Translations under genes and position numbers: made by a program | From: Thermodesulfovibrionales bacterium | GTDB lineage: Bacteria; Nitrospirota; Thermodesulfovibrionia; Thermodesulfovibrionales; Dissulfurispiraceae | Direction of reading: 5' to 3' | DNA: 33,721 nucleotides | NCBI GenBank assembly: GCA_020062545.1 | Contig: JAGUWD010000019.1 | Location: forward strand, 1 to 33,721 | Notes under the pieces: generated by a model | Database searches by the model: none | Seen by the model: the letters and a program-made list of their open reading frames with translations, nothing else | Told to the model about the DNA's origin: nothing | In this document: positions 15,785 through 22,664 of the stretch, piece after piece | How positions within the stretch are numbered: the first letter of the stretch is position 1 | Layout: each line of letters opens with the position of its first letter

Positions 15785-16389
15785 GCTGCCCTCCTTTCAA
15801 TTAAAACAAACTCATCTCCACCGTGTTTTGCTTCTATATAATCCTCTCCCCCTCCGCCTTCAAGTATGTCCGAGCCTTTTTCTCCGAATATCAGGTCGTT
15901 GTAGGTTGTTCCTGTTATCTTATCGAGAGAGGATTGCTCCAGATAGGCATAGCTGTCTAACCCCGCCCCTACGATGATGTTGTCTATAGTCTTTCCTTGC
16001 CCGAAGTTGGTGATGAGATAGTCACCGGCTGGTTTTATGTCTGTTATGGTTCCGGCATATCCCGATACAGACGGCGGATAGTCTTTTTCGTATTGCAATA
16101 TTGTGTCCTTATGCTTCATGAACATCCTTATCACTTCTTTTGCCTCGTTCGGATCGGTAAATGTTGAGCCGCTGTCGTAAAGGCCGAAAAGATGCGCTTC
16201 TGCGTAACGACGGGAGGCATGTTGACCATCTCTGTTAGATCCGTAGCGGTATTTCTCTTTGTATTTCTGGAGTATTTCCATATATTTCATGTAATTATTT
16301 TCTTCTTTAAATATATTCTGACGGTTGTTGCCTCTCGTCAGAATGTGATGCACATTATCACTTGGCGCTATCCTCACTATGCGTGGCAT
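15781..16389 (-). pseudogene. Chimeric remnant: transposase N-terminus fused to lysozyme/RTX linker
   Basis: An intact 202-codon frame of mixed origin. Residues 1-47 (MPRIVRIAPSDNVHHILTRG, then NNRQNIF and ILQKYKEKY) match the start of REP-associated Y1/IS200-like transposases, but stop before the HUH catalytic motif. From about residue 48 (nucleotide about 16248) it becomes the end of a lysozyme-like domain (NRDGQHASRRYAEAHLFGLY) and the same helical linker and first RTX motifs as the large protein (GEKGSDILEGGGGED), ending ERRAA. It has neither an active transposase nor a complete lysozyme nor an export signal. It is best read as a deletion fusion, though the open frame and its coupling to the next gene allow expression. 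The start ATG 16389 has only a weak purine run upstream. Confidence 0.65.
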
Positions 16390-16404
16390 ATTAAAACCTT
16401 TTTG

Positions 16405-16480
16405 TCCTTCCTAAATTATTAAAAATAGAACCGTCCCATTTTACATTTTCGCTAAATGATTTCTGAAGGTCTGACCCTTT
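16405..16480. mobile_element. Upstream flank of a REP-associated transposase gene
   Basis: The minus strand ahead of the chimeric ORF holds GGGTCAGACCTTCAG, AAAATGGGACGG and GGTTCTATTTTT. These resemble sequences that often flank REP-associated transposase genes; this is from memory and not verified. With the transposase-like first 47 codons it suggests the 5' end of such an insertion survives here. No intrinsic terminator for the radical SAM gene is evident in the same gap (16390-16527). Confidence 0.4.
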
Positions 16481-16527
16481 CTTAGCTTCTTAGACCGCCT
16501 GTCTCCTTTTAATATCTTTAACATGCC

Positions 16528-17586
16528 TCAATCACCTGCATCCAACTTATAAAGTTCAGCCATTCTGGTTTCCTTCAGATAATAAACTCTTGCGTAGGCG
16601 ATATTTCGCCTGAATTCTAAATTTTCGGCTAACCGGGCAAGGAACTCCACGATTTTGCTGTTGGACATGAGCTGATAACATGCATTGCAGACACTGTCTT
16701 TGATATATCTATCGGGAAGATAGTGACCCAATCCTGCATCCTTAATTATGGAGATCAGTTTTTTAGGCCCCCAGATCCTTATTGCATGCAGTATCGGATT
16801 TAACTCTGCATTATCAAGAATCTCATTTAAAGAATTTTTCCGCAAATTCCCCAGGACTAAAGGATGGGAAGAAGGCAGGTCAATTACAGGTCCGATACAG
16901 GCTATTACCTTTCCATCGGGAAAAACTATTGGAGAACTGCCTGCTGAACATGCTGATATCGGAGGGTCTTCTGTTGTCTTATGTTTTAAAATGCCGAGTT
17001 CCTTTAATGCCCTTCCGGCCGGAAAGGTAACGGCTACATTGATAGAGTCCATTTCTGTAATTTCGAGTAATTTGTTTAATAGTTTCTTATGCTCATCATC
17101 GTCTTCATTTTCTGTGCATACGGCTATATTGTATGGGATATTGCACTCTTGGGCTGCCAATATGGCATTTTTTACCCGTTCAAAAGGTATAGTTTCTTGA
17201 TGATATGCATCTGCGCTGATGGCAAGCATTTTAATTGAAGGAAGTTCACTGATTATTCTGACGGCTTCCTGTTGAGTAGATGCCCAAAATGCATTTGTTA
17301 CGACCGAGACCAATAAGCCGCAGGCCTCTCCAAAGGCAGATGTTCTTTTTAGCTTGTCCATGTTATAAAATGGTTCGCCCCCGGTGAGTGAAAGCACTTT
17401 GATATAGCCGTTTCTATAGCCGGCGATTTGCCGGATCCAGTTCAATGCATCGTCAACTGACATCTCCTCTTTTCTGTGAGGCCCTGCCTCGATTATGCAA
17501 TGAGGGCACGCTACCTGACATTTGTATGTCATAATAAATCCAATGTTGCGCAAAAAAGGCATTTCTACAAGTTCGTCGGATGGCAT
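16528..17586 (-). CDS. Radical SAM enzyme with SPASM-like C-terminal Cys region
   Basis: A 352-residue protein with the radical SAM cluster motif CxxxCxxC in YKCQVACPHCII (about 22-29), the GGEP motif in SLTGGEPFYN, and a C-terminal half with CSAGSSPIVFPDGKVIACIG, a GNLRKNSLNEI stretch and CNACYQL. This pattern fits auxiliary Fe-S cluster (SPASM/twitch) domains of peptide-modifying enzymes such as those maturing RiPPs. ATG 17586 follows AGAGG. It is the last gene of a three-gene unit with a 74-residue peptide and a 59-residue Cys protein, either of which could be its substrate. A stem-loop lies between it and the peptide gene. The exact subfamily and reaction are not recognised. Confidence 0.85.
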   Translation of the reverse strand: MPSDELVEMPFLRNIGFIMTYKCQVACPHCIIEAGPHRKEEMSVDDALNWIRQIAGYRNGYIKVLSLTGGEPFYNMDKLKRTSAFGEACGLLVSVVTNAFWASTQQEAVRIISELPSIKMLAISADAYHQETIPFERVKNAILAAQECNIPYNIAVCTENEDDDEHKKLLNKLLEITEMDSINVAVTFPAGRALKELGILKHKTTEDPPISACSAGSSPIVFPDGKVIACIGPVIDLPSSHPLVLGNLRKNSLNEILDNAELNPILHAIRIWGPKKLISIIKDAGLGHYLPDRYIKDSVCNACYQLMSNSKIVEFLARLAENLEFRRNIAYARVYYLKETRMAELYKLDAGD

Positions 17587-17606
17587 TTTTACCTCTAAGT
17601 TATTTT

Positions 17607-17634
17607 AAGGGCACCGCCCTTAGGCAGTGCCCTT
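17607..17634. promoter_or_regulatory. Stem-loop between the 74-residue peptide gene and the radical SAM gene
   Basis: AAGGGCAC (17607-17614) pairs perfectly with GTGCCCTT (17627-17634). The stem extends inward by a G-T and three G-C pairs to a 4-base loop. There is no U-tract after it in the minus direction, so full termination is unlikely; differential mRNA decay or partial attenuation is more plausible. Confidence 0.5.
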
Positions 17635-17656
17635 ATTATGATTTTTCCTTTAGTTC

Positions 17657-17881
17657 TTACTTTTTGAGTTGTTTGGGTGTGATAACGACATCGAAGTCTT
17701 TGAGCAGACCTTTGAGCGCCTCAAGTTTTAAGAGCCGCTCGGGAACAGGAATGCCCACAACCCATGGATGTCTGATCACTACCCTTAGATCCTTTCCAAA
17801 TTCCTTAACAAGCTCTTCAGGAATTCTGAAGGAAATTTCCTCGCCCTTCCCTAAAGAAATCTTCTTCTCAATGCCAGCCAT
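17657..17881 (-). CDS. 74-residue conserved-looking small protein, possible radical SAM substrate
   Basis: ATG 17881 has a consensus AAAGGAGGT upstream. The protein starts MAGIEKKISLGKGEEISFRI and has a mid-section RVVIRHPWVVGIPVPERLL and a charged C-terminus FDVVITPKQLKK. There is no signal peptide, membrane helix or Cys. It lies between the Cys protein and the radical SAM gene on the same strand. It may be a RiPP precursor, with HPWVVGIPVP as a possible core, or a small chaperone-like partner; neither is established. The strong ribosome binding site and downstream stem-loop suggest more of it is made than of the enzyme. Confidence 0.7.
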   Translation of the reverse strand: MAGIEKKISLGKGEEISFRIPEELVKEFGKDLRVVIRHPWVVGIPVPERLLKLEALKGLLKDFDVVITPKQLKK

Positions 17882-17946
17882 GATGGTTACCTCCTTTTAA
17901 TTTTTTGATGAGTTGCCGATTTAAGTACTTCTGCCCTGGATATTCC

Positions 17947-18126
17947 CTATCCATCACCTCCTTTCTGTTCTCCATCCTGCGGTTCTGATGCCTTTATCGG
18001 CCTTTTAGACTCGCAGCGTCCCTTTGTCTTTTCCATGAATGTGCTGAAGAAAGAGCAGTAGTGCGAATATTTTTTCATCTTGAAGTTTTCGACCACCTGG
18101 TAATATTTGCATGTGGCGCATGCCAT
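17947..18126 (-). CDS. 59-residue Cys-containing small protein
   Basis: Too short for routine calling but clear. ATG 18126 is preceded by AGGGGGG (18133-18140) and the frame runs to TAG at 17947. The protein begins MACATCKYYQVVENF and has four Cys at 3, 6, 24 and 38 (CxxC, SHYCSFF, GRCESK), a possible zinc or Fe-S site. It is followed by a basic, glycine-rich tail that ends QKGGDG. It is first in the unit with the 74-residue peptide and the radical SAM enzyme. It could be a metal-binding accessory protein or the modified substrate. No family recognised. Confidence 0.7.
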   Translation of the reverse strand: MACATCKYYQVVENFKMKKYSHYCSFFSTFMEKTKGRCESKRPIKASEPQDGEQKGGDG

Positions 18127-18208
18127 TTTAAATCCCCCCTATTTATGGTACGGACGATGAGCTAAACTTCCCCGAAGTAAAATTGCACTCAATCCTGCAT
18201 GACTCTCT

Positions 18209-18238
18209 TTTATACTTCTTTATACAAGACAGATTCAA
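18209..18238 (-). promoter_or_regulatory. Candidate sigma-70 promoter for the Cys-protein/radical SAM unit
   Basis: On the minus strand TTGAAT (18238-18233) and TATAAA (18214-18209) are separated by 18 bases. Transcription would start near 18202, giving a leader of about 75 bases before ATG 18126. The operator-like repeats at 18250-18276 lie just upstream of the -35 element. Confidence 0.45.
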
Positions 18239-18249
18239 GAGAAATGTAT

Positions 18250-18276
18250 TTCACATTTTTGTGAAGTGTATTCACA
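18250..18276. promoter_or_regulatory. Three alternating TTCACA/TGTGAA half-sites (operator-like)
   Basis: TTCACA at 18250-18255, TGTGAA at 18260-18265 and TTCACA at 18271-18276 form two overlapping palindromes with 4- and 5-base centres. The centres lie about 56 to 67 bases upstream of the predicted start, the usual place for an activator. The half-sites resemble CRP/FNR-family sites. The neighbouring response regulator is another candidate binder. Confidence 0.5.
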
Positions 18277-18328
18277 TCAAGGATAGGAAAATGAAATAAG
18301 GATGGATAAGTCGTGGAATTGGGACTAT

Positions 18329-18991
18329 TTATTCTGAAAGGTAGCTTCCTAAAATCTTGAGGAATTCTACTATCTCTTCCCCTTCTTTGGTGAGGAAATA
18401 TGACTTTTCGCCCTGGTCTATCATTCCATACTCTCTAAGTGTTTTCAGATGAAACATAACCTTTGTGTGGTCATCTATTTCCAATTTTCTCGTTATGTCC
18501 ATCAAACGCAGACTTCCTCTTGAGTAAAGCAATACCAGAATATTCCTTCTTATTGGATTGGATAAAAAGAAAAGGGTTTCCTCAATTTTTAACTTTTTGA
18601 GGTTCTCTTCAAACCTGGCTTCTTCGATTACCCTGCGTATTGTGGAGAGCAGTTCATTTGCTATGTATGGTTTGGGTATATAGTCGTTTGCACCGTTTTT
18701 TATGGCATCCACTGCGTTTTCTACAGTGGCAAAGGCGGTAATCATAATCACCTTTGTTTTCGGCCTGATCTTTTTGATCTCCCTGAGAGTTTCCATGCCG
18801 TCCATTACGGGCATCATTAGATCAAGGAGTACGATATCGAAATCCCCGTATGTAACCCTCTCTATTGCCTGCCTTCCGGAGACTGCCGCATCTGTAAAGT
18901 AGCCGTTTTCTTTCAGCAACTCGGAAAGGTTTGTCCGTATTATCTCCTCGTCATCGACGATGAGAATCTTTCTTTTTTTCTTTGACTGCAT
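18329..18991 (-). CDS. Response regulator with winged-helix output domain
   Basis: A 220-residue protein. Residues 1-120 are a receiver domain with acidic pocket D13-D14, phospho-acceptor D57 (VLLDLMMP), T85 (MITA) and K107 (IPKP). Residues about 135-215 form an ArsR-like winged helix (FFLSNPIRRNILVLLYSRGS, then a recognition-helix region HTKVMFHLKTLREYG). This output differs from OmpR, NarL and NtrC types. No histidine kinase is in the window, so it is an orphan here. It lies about 200 bases upstream of the Cys-protein gene, with the operator-like repeats between them, so it may control that unit and itself. ATG 18991 has only a weak ribosome binding site. Confidence 0.9.
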   Translation of the reverse strand: MQSKKKRKILIVDDEEIIRTNLSELLKENGYFTDAAVSGRQAIERVTYGDFDIVLLDLMMPVMDGMETLREIKKIRPKTKVIMITAFATVENAVDAIKNGANDYIPKPYIANELLSTIRRVIEEARFEENLKKLKIEETLFFLSNPIRRNILVLLYSRGSLRLMDITRKLEIDDHTKVMFHLKTLREYGMIDQGEKSYFLTKEGEEIVEFLKILGSYLSE

Positions 18992-19087
18992 ATCTTGGTC
19001 GTTTATGTTTTGGTAATTTTATAGTTTTTTATTTTTGGATATATTATAAATTATAAATGATTTTCCCTGAAAATGAAGATCTACCCA

Positions 19088-19118
19088 ATAAAAAAGGGAT
19101 TCGCAAAGCGAATCCCTT
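19088..19118 (-). terminator. Intrinsic terminator of the ribosomal operon
   Basis: On the minus strand AAGGGATTCGC (19118-19108) pairs perfectly over 11 bases with GCGAATCCCTT (19104-19094) around a TTT loop, and is followed by a T-run. It lies past rplQ and the 29-residue peptide gene, closing the operon. A-rich bases on the other side could allow activity in both directions. Confidence 0.9.
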
Positions 19119-19187
19119 TCGTTGACATTCTATTTTAAAAACTTATTTACACTTCTTTGAGTTCCCCGAACCCTTTTGCGGCACCGC

Positions 19188-19277
19188 TCAGGTGGGTACT
19201 CCAAGTTTTGGAAAGACAAAGAACTGAAGGACCACCCATATCAGGATTATTCCTGCTCCGATAAGTATATCGTTCAT
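19188..19277 (-). CDS. 29-residue membrane peptide coupled to rplQ (possible read-through to 44)
   Basis: ATG 19277 overlaps the rplQ stop (ATGA). The peptide begins MNDILIGAGIILIWVVLQFF and ends VFPKLGVPT at a TGA at 19188-19190, a single membrane helix. The same frame continues for 14 more codons with a single Cys (SKKCK) to TAA at 19143-19145, so the TGA could be a recoded codon, though an ordinary stop is simpler. It lies just before the operon terminator, so it would be co-expressed with ribosomal genes. No function known. Confidence 0.5.
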   Translation of the reverse strand: MNDILIGAGIILIWVVLQFFVFPKLGVPT

Positions 19278-19687
19278 TCTTTCTTACCTTCTTTTTCCTG
19301 ACTCTTGCCTTGACCTTTTTCTTTTATGTCCTGATAATCGATAAATTCTATAATAGCCATGGGCGCCCTGTCATTGACCCTCTGTCTTGTCTGGACTATC
19401 CTCAGATAACCACCATTTCTGTTCGCAAACCTCGGAGCTATATCCGAAAAGAGCTTTGCAACAATAGTCCTGTTAGGAATATAGGACATCACCATCCTCT
19501 TGGAATGAAGGTCGCCGCGCTTGCCAAATGTAACAAGCTCCTCTGCTATGCCTTTAATCGCCTTTGCCTTTGCCAGTGTTGTCTCTATCCTCTGGTGCTC
19601 GAAGAGGGACGATACGAGTCCCCTCAGCAATGCCTTTCTCTGGTTCGCTGTTCTATTGAAATTGCTGCCTGCTACTTTATGACGCAT
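19274..19687 (-). CDS. rplQ: 50S ribosomal protein L17
   Basis: A 137-residue protein starting MRHKVAGSNFNRTANQRKAL, the family signature, with RGLVSSLFEHQRIETTLAKA next. L17 binds 23S rRNA near the exit side of the large subunit. The C-terminus carries a short Lys/Glu/Gln-rich tail (KEKGQGKSQEKEGKKE) beyond the conserved core. ATG 19687 overlaps the rpoA stop (TAATG), with GGAGGT upstream, and the stop overlaps the start of a small membrane peptide. It is last of the classical alpha operon genes. Confidence 0.98.
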   Translation of the reverse strand: MRHKVAGSNFNRTANQRKALLRGLVSSLFEHQRIETTLAKAKAIKGIAEELVTFGKRGDLHSKRMVMSYIPNRTIVAKLFSDIAPRFANRNGGYLRIVQTRQRVNDRAPMAIIEFIDYQDIKEKGQGKSQEKEGKKE

Positions 19688-20688
19688 TATTTACCTCCCT
19701 TCACCAGTTCATCCATATCTATTCTCATGCCGAAGTTCAATCCCATGCCTACAAGTATTTCCTTTATCTCATTCAGGGATTTGCGGCCAAAGTTTTTTGT
19801 CCTGAGCATTTCGTATTCTGTCTTCTGAACAAGGTCTCCGATTGTTTTTATATTGGCATTTTTGAGGCAGTTATATGCCCTGACAGAGAGTTCCAGTTCA
19901 TCGATGCTCTTCATCAGGTTCTCATTCAAAGATGGATTGGATGCAGCCGTAATCATGGATCCTGCTGTCTCTTCGGTTATCTCCTCTTCCTCTACAAAAA
20001 TAAACAGGTCAAGGTGGTCCATGAGTATCGATGCTGCATCGCTCACTGCCTTCTCAGGGGTTATGCTTCCGTCGGTCCACACCTCCATGATAAGCCTGTC
20101 ATAATCCGTAGCCCTTCCAACCCTTGTCTTCTCAACCCAGAAGTTCACCTTTTTTATGGGGCTGAATACAGAATCTATGGCAAGCACATCAATGGGAAGA
20201 CCTTCTTCTTTGTTGATCTCTGCCGGCACATAACCCTTTCCTTTTTTTACGTACATCTCTATTTCCAGCGTGACACCGTTGTCAACTGTAGCGATACGAT
20301 GTTCTCTGTTCAAAACCTCGACACTGGGGTCTGTCTCGATATCAGCGCCTGTTACAACCTTTGGTCCCTTTACTTTCACGATTGCGGTCTTCCTGCCATC
20401 TCCATATACCTTGAACCTCAGTTTCTTTATGTTCAGGATAATATCGACAACATCTTCCTTTACACCCTTTATGCTGGAAAATTCATGCAGAACACCGGGT
20501 ATTCTCACTGCGGTAACAGCAGCACCCTCTATCGAGGAAAGCAAAATCCTGCGCAGTGAATTTCCTATGGTAGTACCGAACCCGCGCTCAAGCGGCTCTA
20601 CAACCAGCTTGCCGTAAGAATCGGTAAGGGTTTCCTCATCAAAGTTAATCTTTTTGGGTAACTGAAAGCCCTTTTTGACAAGATCCAT
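19687..20688 (-). CDS. rpoA: RNA polymerase alpha subunit
   Basis: A 333-residue protein, normal length. The N-terminal domain (about 1-230) contains LERGFGTTIGNSLRRILLSS, the dimerisation and assembly segment. The C-terminal domain (about 255-320) contains ELSVRAYNCLKNANIKTIGD and RKSLNEIKEIL, which contact UP elements and activators. The ribosome binding site is AGGAGG before ATG 20688. About 90 bases separate it from rpsD with no clear hairpin, so it is part of the same transcript and ends overlapping rplQ. Confidence 0.98.
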   Translation of the reverse strand: MDLVKKGFQLPKKINFDEETLTDSYGKLVVEPLERGFGTTIGNSLRRILLSSIEGAAVTAVRIPGVLHEFSSIKGVKEDVVDIILNIKKLRFKVYGDGRKTAIVKVKGPKVVTGADIETDPSVEVLNREHRIATVDNGVTLEIEMYVKKGKGYVPAEINKEEGLPIDVLAIDSVFSPIKKVNFWVEKTRVGRATDYDRLIMEVWTDGSITPEKAVSDAASILMDHLDLFIFVEEEEITEETAGSMITAASNPSLNENLMKSIDELELSVRAYNCLKNANIKTIGDLVQKTEYEMLRTKNFGRKSLNEIKEILVGMGLNFGMRIDMDELVKGGK

Positions 20689-20780
20689 GTAAGGCCTCCT
20701 ATGCCTGTAAATTGCTCTTTTAATTATTCCTAAAAATAAAAACCGAGTCAGTTATCCCCGGTATCCTGAGATTCAAAGTC

Positions 20781-21407
20781 TTATTTTGAGTAGAGCTCTA
20801 CTATAAGCTGCTCATGGACAGGCAGTTGCATCTCTTCCCGCGAAGGAATCCTGACAAACTTACCTTTCATATTCTGCATGTCCACCTCTATCCATTCCGG
20901 AAATCCCTTGTGCTCCGCCATTGACAGGCTATCGGATATTGCCTGCAACTGCCTGCTGGCCTCCCTGACCTCGACCACATCACCGGGCCTGAGGAGATAG
21001 GAAGGTATATCGACTGTTCTGCCATTGACGAGGAAATGTCCGTGCTTCACAAGCTGCCGAGCCTCTCTCCTGTTTGTCGAAAATCCCATTCTATAAACAA
21101 CGTTATCGAGCCTTCTCTCAAGCAACTGGAGCAGGGCCTCGCCTGTTACACCTTTCATACGTGATGCCTTTTTAAAATATATCCTGAACTGATTCTCCAT
21201 CACGCCGTATATCCTTCTGACCTTCTGCTTTTCCCTTAACTGTATTCCGTAGTCAGAAAGCTTTCCCCTGCTCTGCCCGTGCTGTCCGGGGGCGTATTTT
21301 CTTTTTTCAACCGCACATTTGTCGGTGTAGCATCTGCTACCCTTTAAAAAGAGCTTTTCTCCCTCTCTCCTGCACAGTCTGCATAATGCACCGGTATATC
21401 TTGCCAT
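20781..21407 (-). CDS. rpsD: 30S ribosomal protein S4, zinc-binding form
   Basis: A 208-residue protein beginning [20 protein letters not shown]. Cys 9, 12, 26 and 31 form the CxxC...CxxxxC zinc site of the C+ type of S4. The S4 RNA-binding domain includes [20 protein letters not shown] and [11 protein letters not shown]4 nucleates 16S rRNA folding and in many bacteria represses the alpha operon. Its ATG overlaps the rpsK stop codon (TAATG), with GGAGG upstream. Confidence 0.98.
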   Translation of the reverse strand: MARYTGALCRLCRREGEKLFLKGSRCYTDKCAVEKRKYAPGQHGQSRGKLSDYGIQLREKQKVRRIYGVMENQFRIYFKKASRMKGVTGEALLQLLERRLDNVVYRMGFSTNRREARQLVKHGHFLVNGRTVDIPSYLLRPGDVVEVREASRQLQAISDSLSMAEHKGFPEWIEVDMQNMKGKFVRIPSREEMQLPVHEQLIVELYSK

Positions 21408-21793
21408 TACACCCTCCTCCTTTTCGGCGGTCTGCAGCCGTTGTGCGGAACAGGGGTAACATCCTTAATCAATGTTATCTCAAGTCCTGCTGCCTGAAGT
21501 GCACGGATTGCCGTCTCTCTGCCAGCGCCTGGGCCTTTTACATAAACATCCACGTGCTTGAGTCCCATCTCCATTGCCTTTTTCGCTGCTGTCTCTGACG
21601 CTATCTGCGCAGCAAAAGGGGTGCCTTTCCTTGACCCCTTGAAACCAAGACTTCCTGCACTCGACCATGCTATCACATTGCCACCCTGGTCGGTTATGGT
21701 AATTATTGTATTGTTAAAAGTGGTCTGTATATGGGCCGAGCCACTGGGTATATTCTTCTTAACCTTTTTGCCTGCTCTTTTTTTCTGGGCCAT
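21407..21793 (-). CDS. rpsK: 30S ribosomal protein S11
   Basis: A 128-residue protein. Recognised by [40 protein letters not shown] and the C-terminal [11 protein letters not shown]. It binds the 16S platform near the E site. Start ATG 21793 has GAAGGAGG upstream. It lies 36 bases after rpsM and overlaps rpsD by one base, indicating tight coupling. Confidence 0.98.
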   Translation of the reverse strand: MAQKKRAGKKVKKNIPSGSAHIQTTFNNTIITITDQGGNVIAWSSAGSLGFKGSRKGTPFAAQIASETAAKKAMEMGLKHVDVYVKGPGAGRETAIRALQAAGLEITLIKDVTPVPHNGCRPPKRRRV

Positions 21794-21829
21794 TAAATAA
21801 ACTCCTCCTTCTTTATATTTTCCTCTGGC

Positions 21830-22195
21830 TTACTTCTTCTTGACCACAAGCTTTCTTGGACCTTTTCGTGTCCTCGCATTGGTCCTTGTCCTCTGCCCTC
21901 TCGCAGGCAGGTGGGCCTTATGCCTGAGCCCTCTATAGCAACCGATATCAATAAGCCTCTTTACATCCATCGCTATTTCACGCCTCAGGTCACCCTCTAC
22001 CTTATAATCCCTTTCTATGAGGCTCCTTATTTTGACAATATCCTCATCGGTAAGGTCTTTCACTCTCGTATTCGGGTTTACATTTGTTTCTGCAAGTATC
22101 TTATTGGATAAAGACCTTCCAATGCCGAATATGCGTGTAAGTCCTACTTCCACACGCTCACTCTTCGGCAGGTCAACACCAGCTATTCTCGCCAT
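21830..22195 (-). CDS. rpsM: 30S ribosomal protein S13
   Basis: A 121-residue protein starting [20 protein letters not shown], with GIGRS in the helix-two-turn-helix region and the C-terminal tail [20 protein letters not shown] that reaches the P-site tRNA. ATG 22195 follows GAAGGAG. A 7-nt-period array lies in the 56-base gap after rpmJ and runs into its ribosome binding site. Confidence 0.98.
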   Translation of the reverse strand: MARIAGVDLPKSERVEVGLTRIFGIGRSLSNKILAETNVNPNTRVKDLTDEDIVKIRSLIERDYKVEGDLRREIAMDVKRLIDIGCYRGLRHKAHLPARGQRTRTNARTRKGPRKLVVKKK

Positions 22196-22210
22196 AAAAA
22201 CTCCTTCTTT

Positions 22211-22250
22211 ATTTTAATTTGAAATCTGAAATTTCAAATTTGAGATTTTT
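22211..22250. repeat. AT-rich heptanucleotide array between rpmJ and rpsM
   Basis: On the minus strand units AAATCTC, AAATTTG, AAATTTC, AGATTTC, AAATTAA follow the rpmJ stop with period 7 and end beside AAGAAGGAG, the rpsM ribosome binding site. The middle is palindromic (GAAATTTC), so it can fold into a weak hairpin. Confidence 0.65.
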
Positions 22251-22251
22251 A

Positions 22252-22365
22252 TTATCCCTGTCTCTGCTTGTGTCTTGGATTTTCGCAGAGAATCCTTACA
22301 ACACCTTTTCTCTTGACAATCTTGCATTTAGAACATATAGGCTTTACAGACGGTCTTACCTTCAT
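22252..22365 (-). CDS. rpmJ: 50S ribosomal protein L36, zinc-binding form
   Basis: A 37-residue protein, typical L36 length, beginning [20 protein letters not shown]. The zinc ligands are C11, C14, C27 and H32 (CSKC...ILCENPRH). It sits in its usual place between infA and rpsM. ATG 22365 has GGAGG upstream. The C+ form agrees with the C+ forms of S4 and S14 here, indicating a zinc-replete ribosome set. Confidence 0.97.
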   Translation of the reverse strand: MKVRPSVKPICSKCKIVKRKGVVRILCENPRHKQRQG

Positions 22366-22416
22366 ACAAATCCTCCAGAGTAACATAAATCATATATGCC
22401 GTATAGGTCATATAGC

Positions 22417-22635
22417 TTATTTGAATCTATAAGTTATGCGTCCCTTTGTAAGGTCATATGGAGAAAGCTCCACAGTAACCTTGTCTCCAGGCAGTATCTT
22501 TATAAAATGCATTCTCATCTTGCCGGATACATAGGCAAGTATTACCTGTCCATTCTCAAGCTCTACCTTGAACATCGCATTCGGCAAGGTTTCCACGATA
22601 GTTCCCTGTAGTTCGATATTTTCTTCTTTCGACAT
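22417..22635 (-). CDS. infA: Translation initiation factor IF-1
   Basis: A 72-residue OB-fold protein, standard length. Motifs: [40 protein letters not shown] and [15 protein letters not shown]. It binds the A site of the small subunit during initiation. The start ATG 22635 has no good Shine-Dalgarno. It lies between map and rpmJ, the common order in many phyla. Confidence 0.98.
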   Translation of the reverse strand: MSKEENIELQGTIVETLPNAMFKVELENGQVILAYVSGKMRMHFIKILPGDKVTVELSPYDLTKGRITYRFK

Positions 22636-22664
22636 ATTTTGAACTTGTAATTATACCTATCTCA

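Noticed and set aside
2794-16389. Search for a TolC-type outer-membrane channel gene in the secretion locus
   Set aside because: No frame with TolC features exists in the window; the exporter must use a channel encoded elsewhere.
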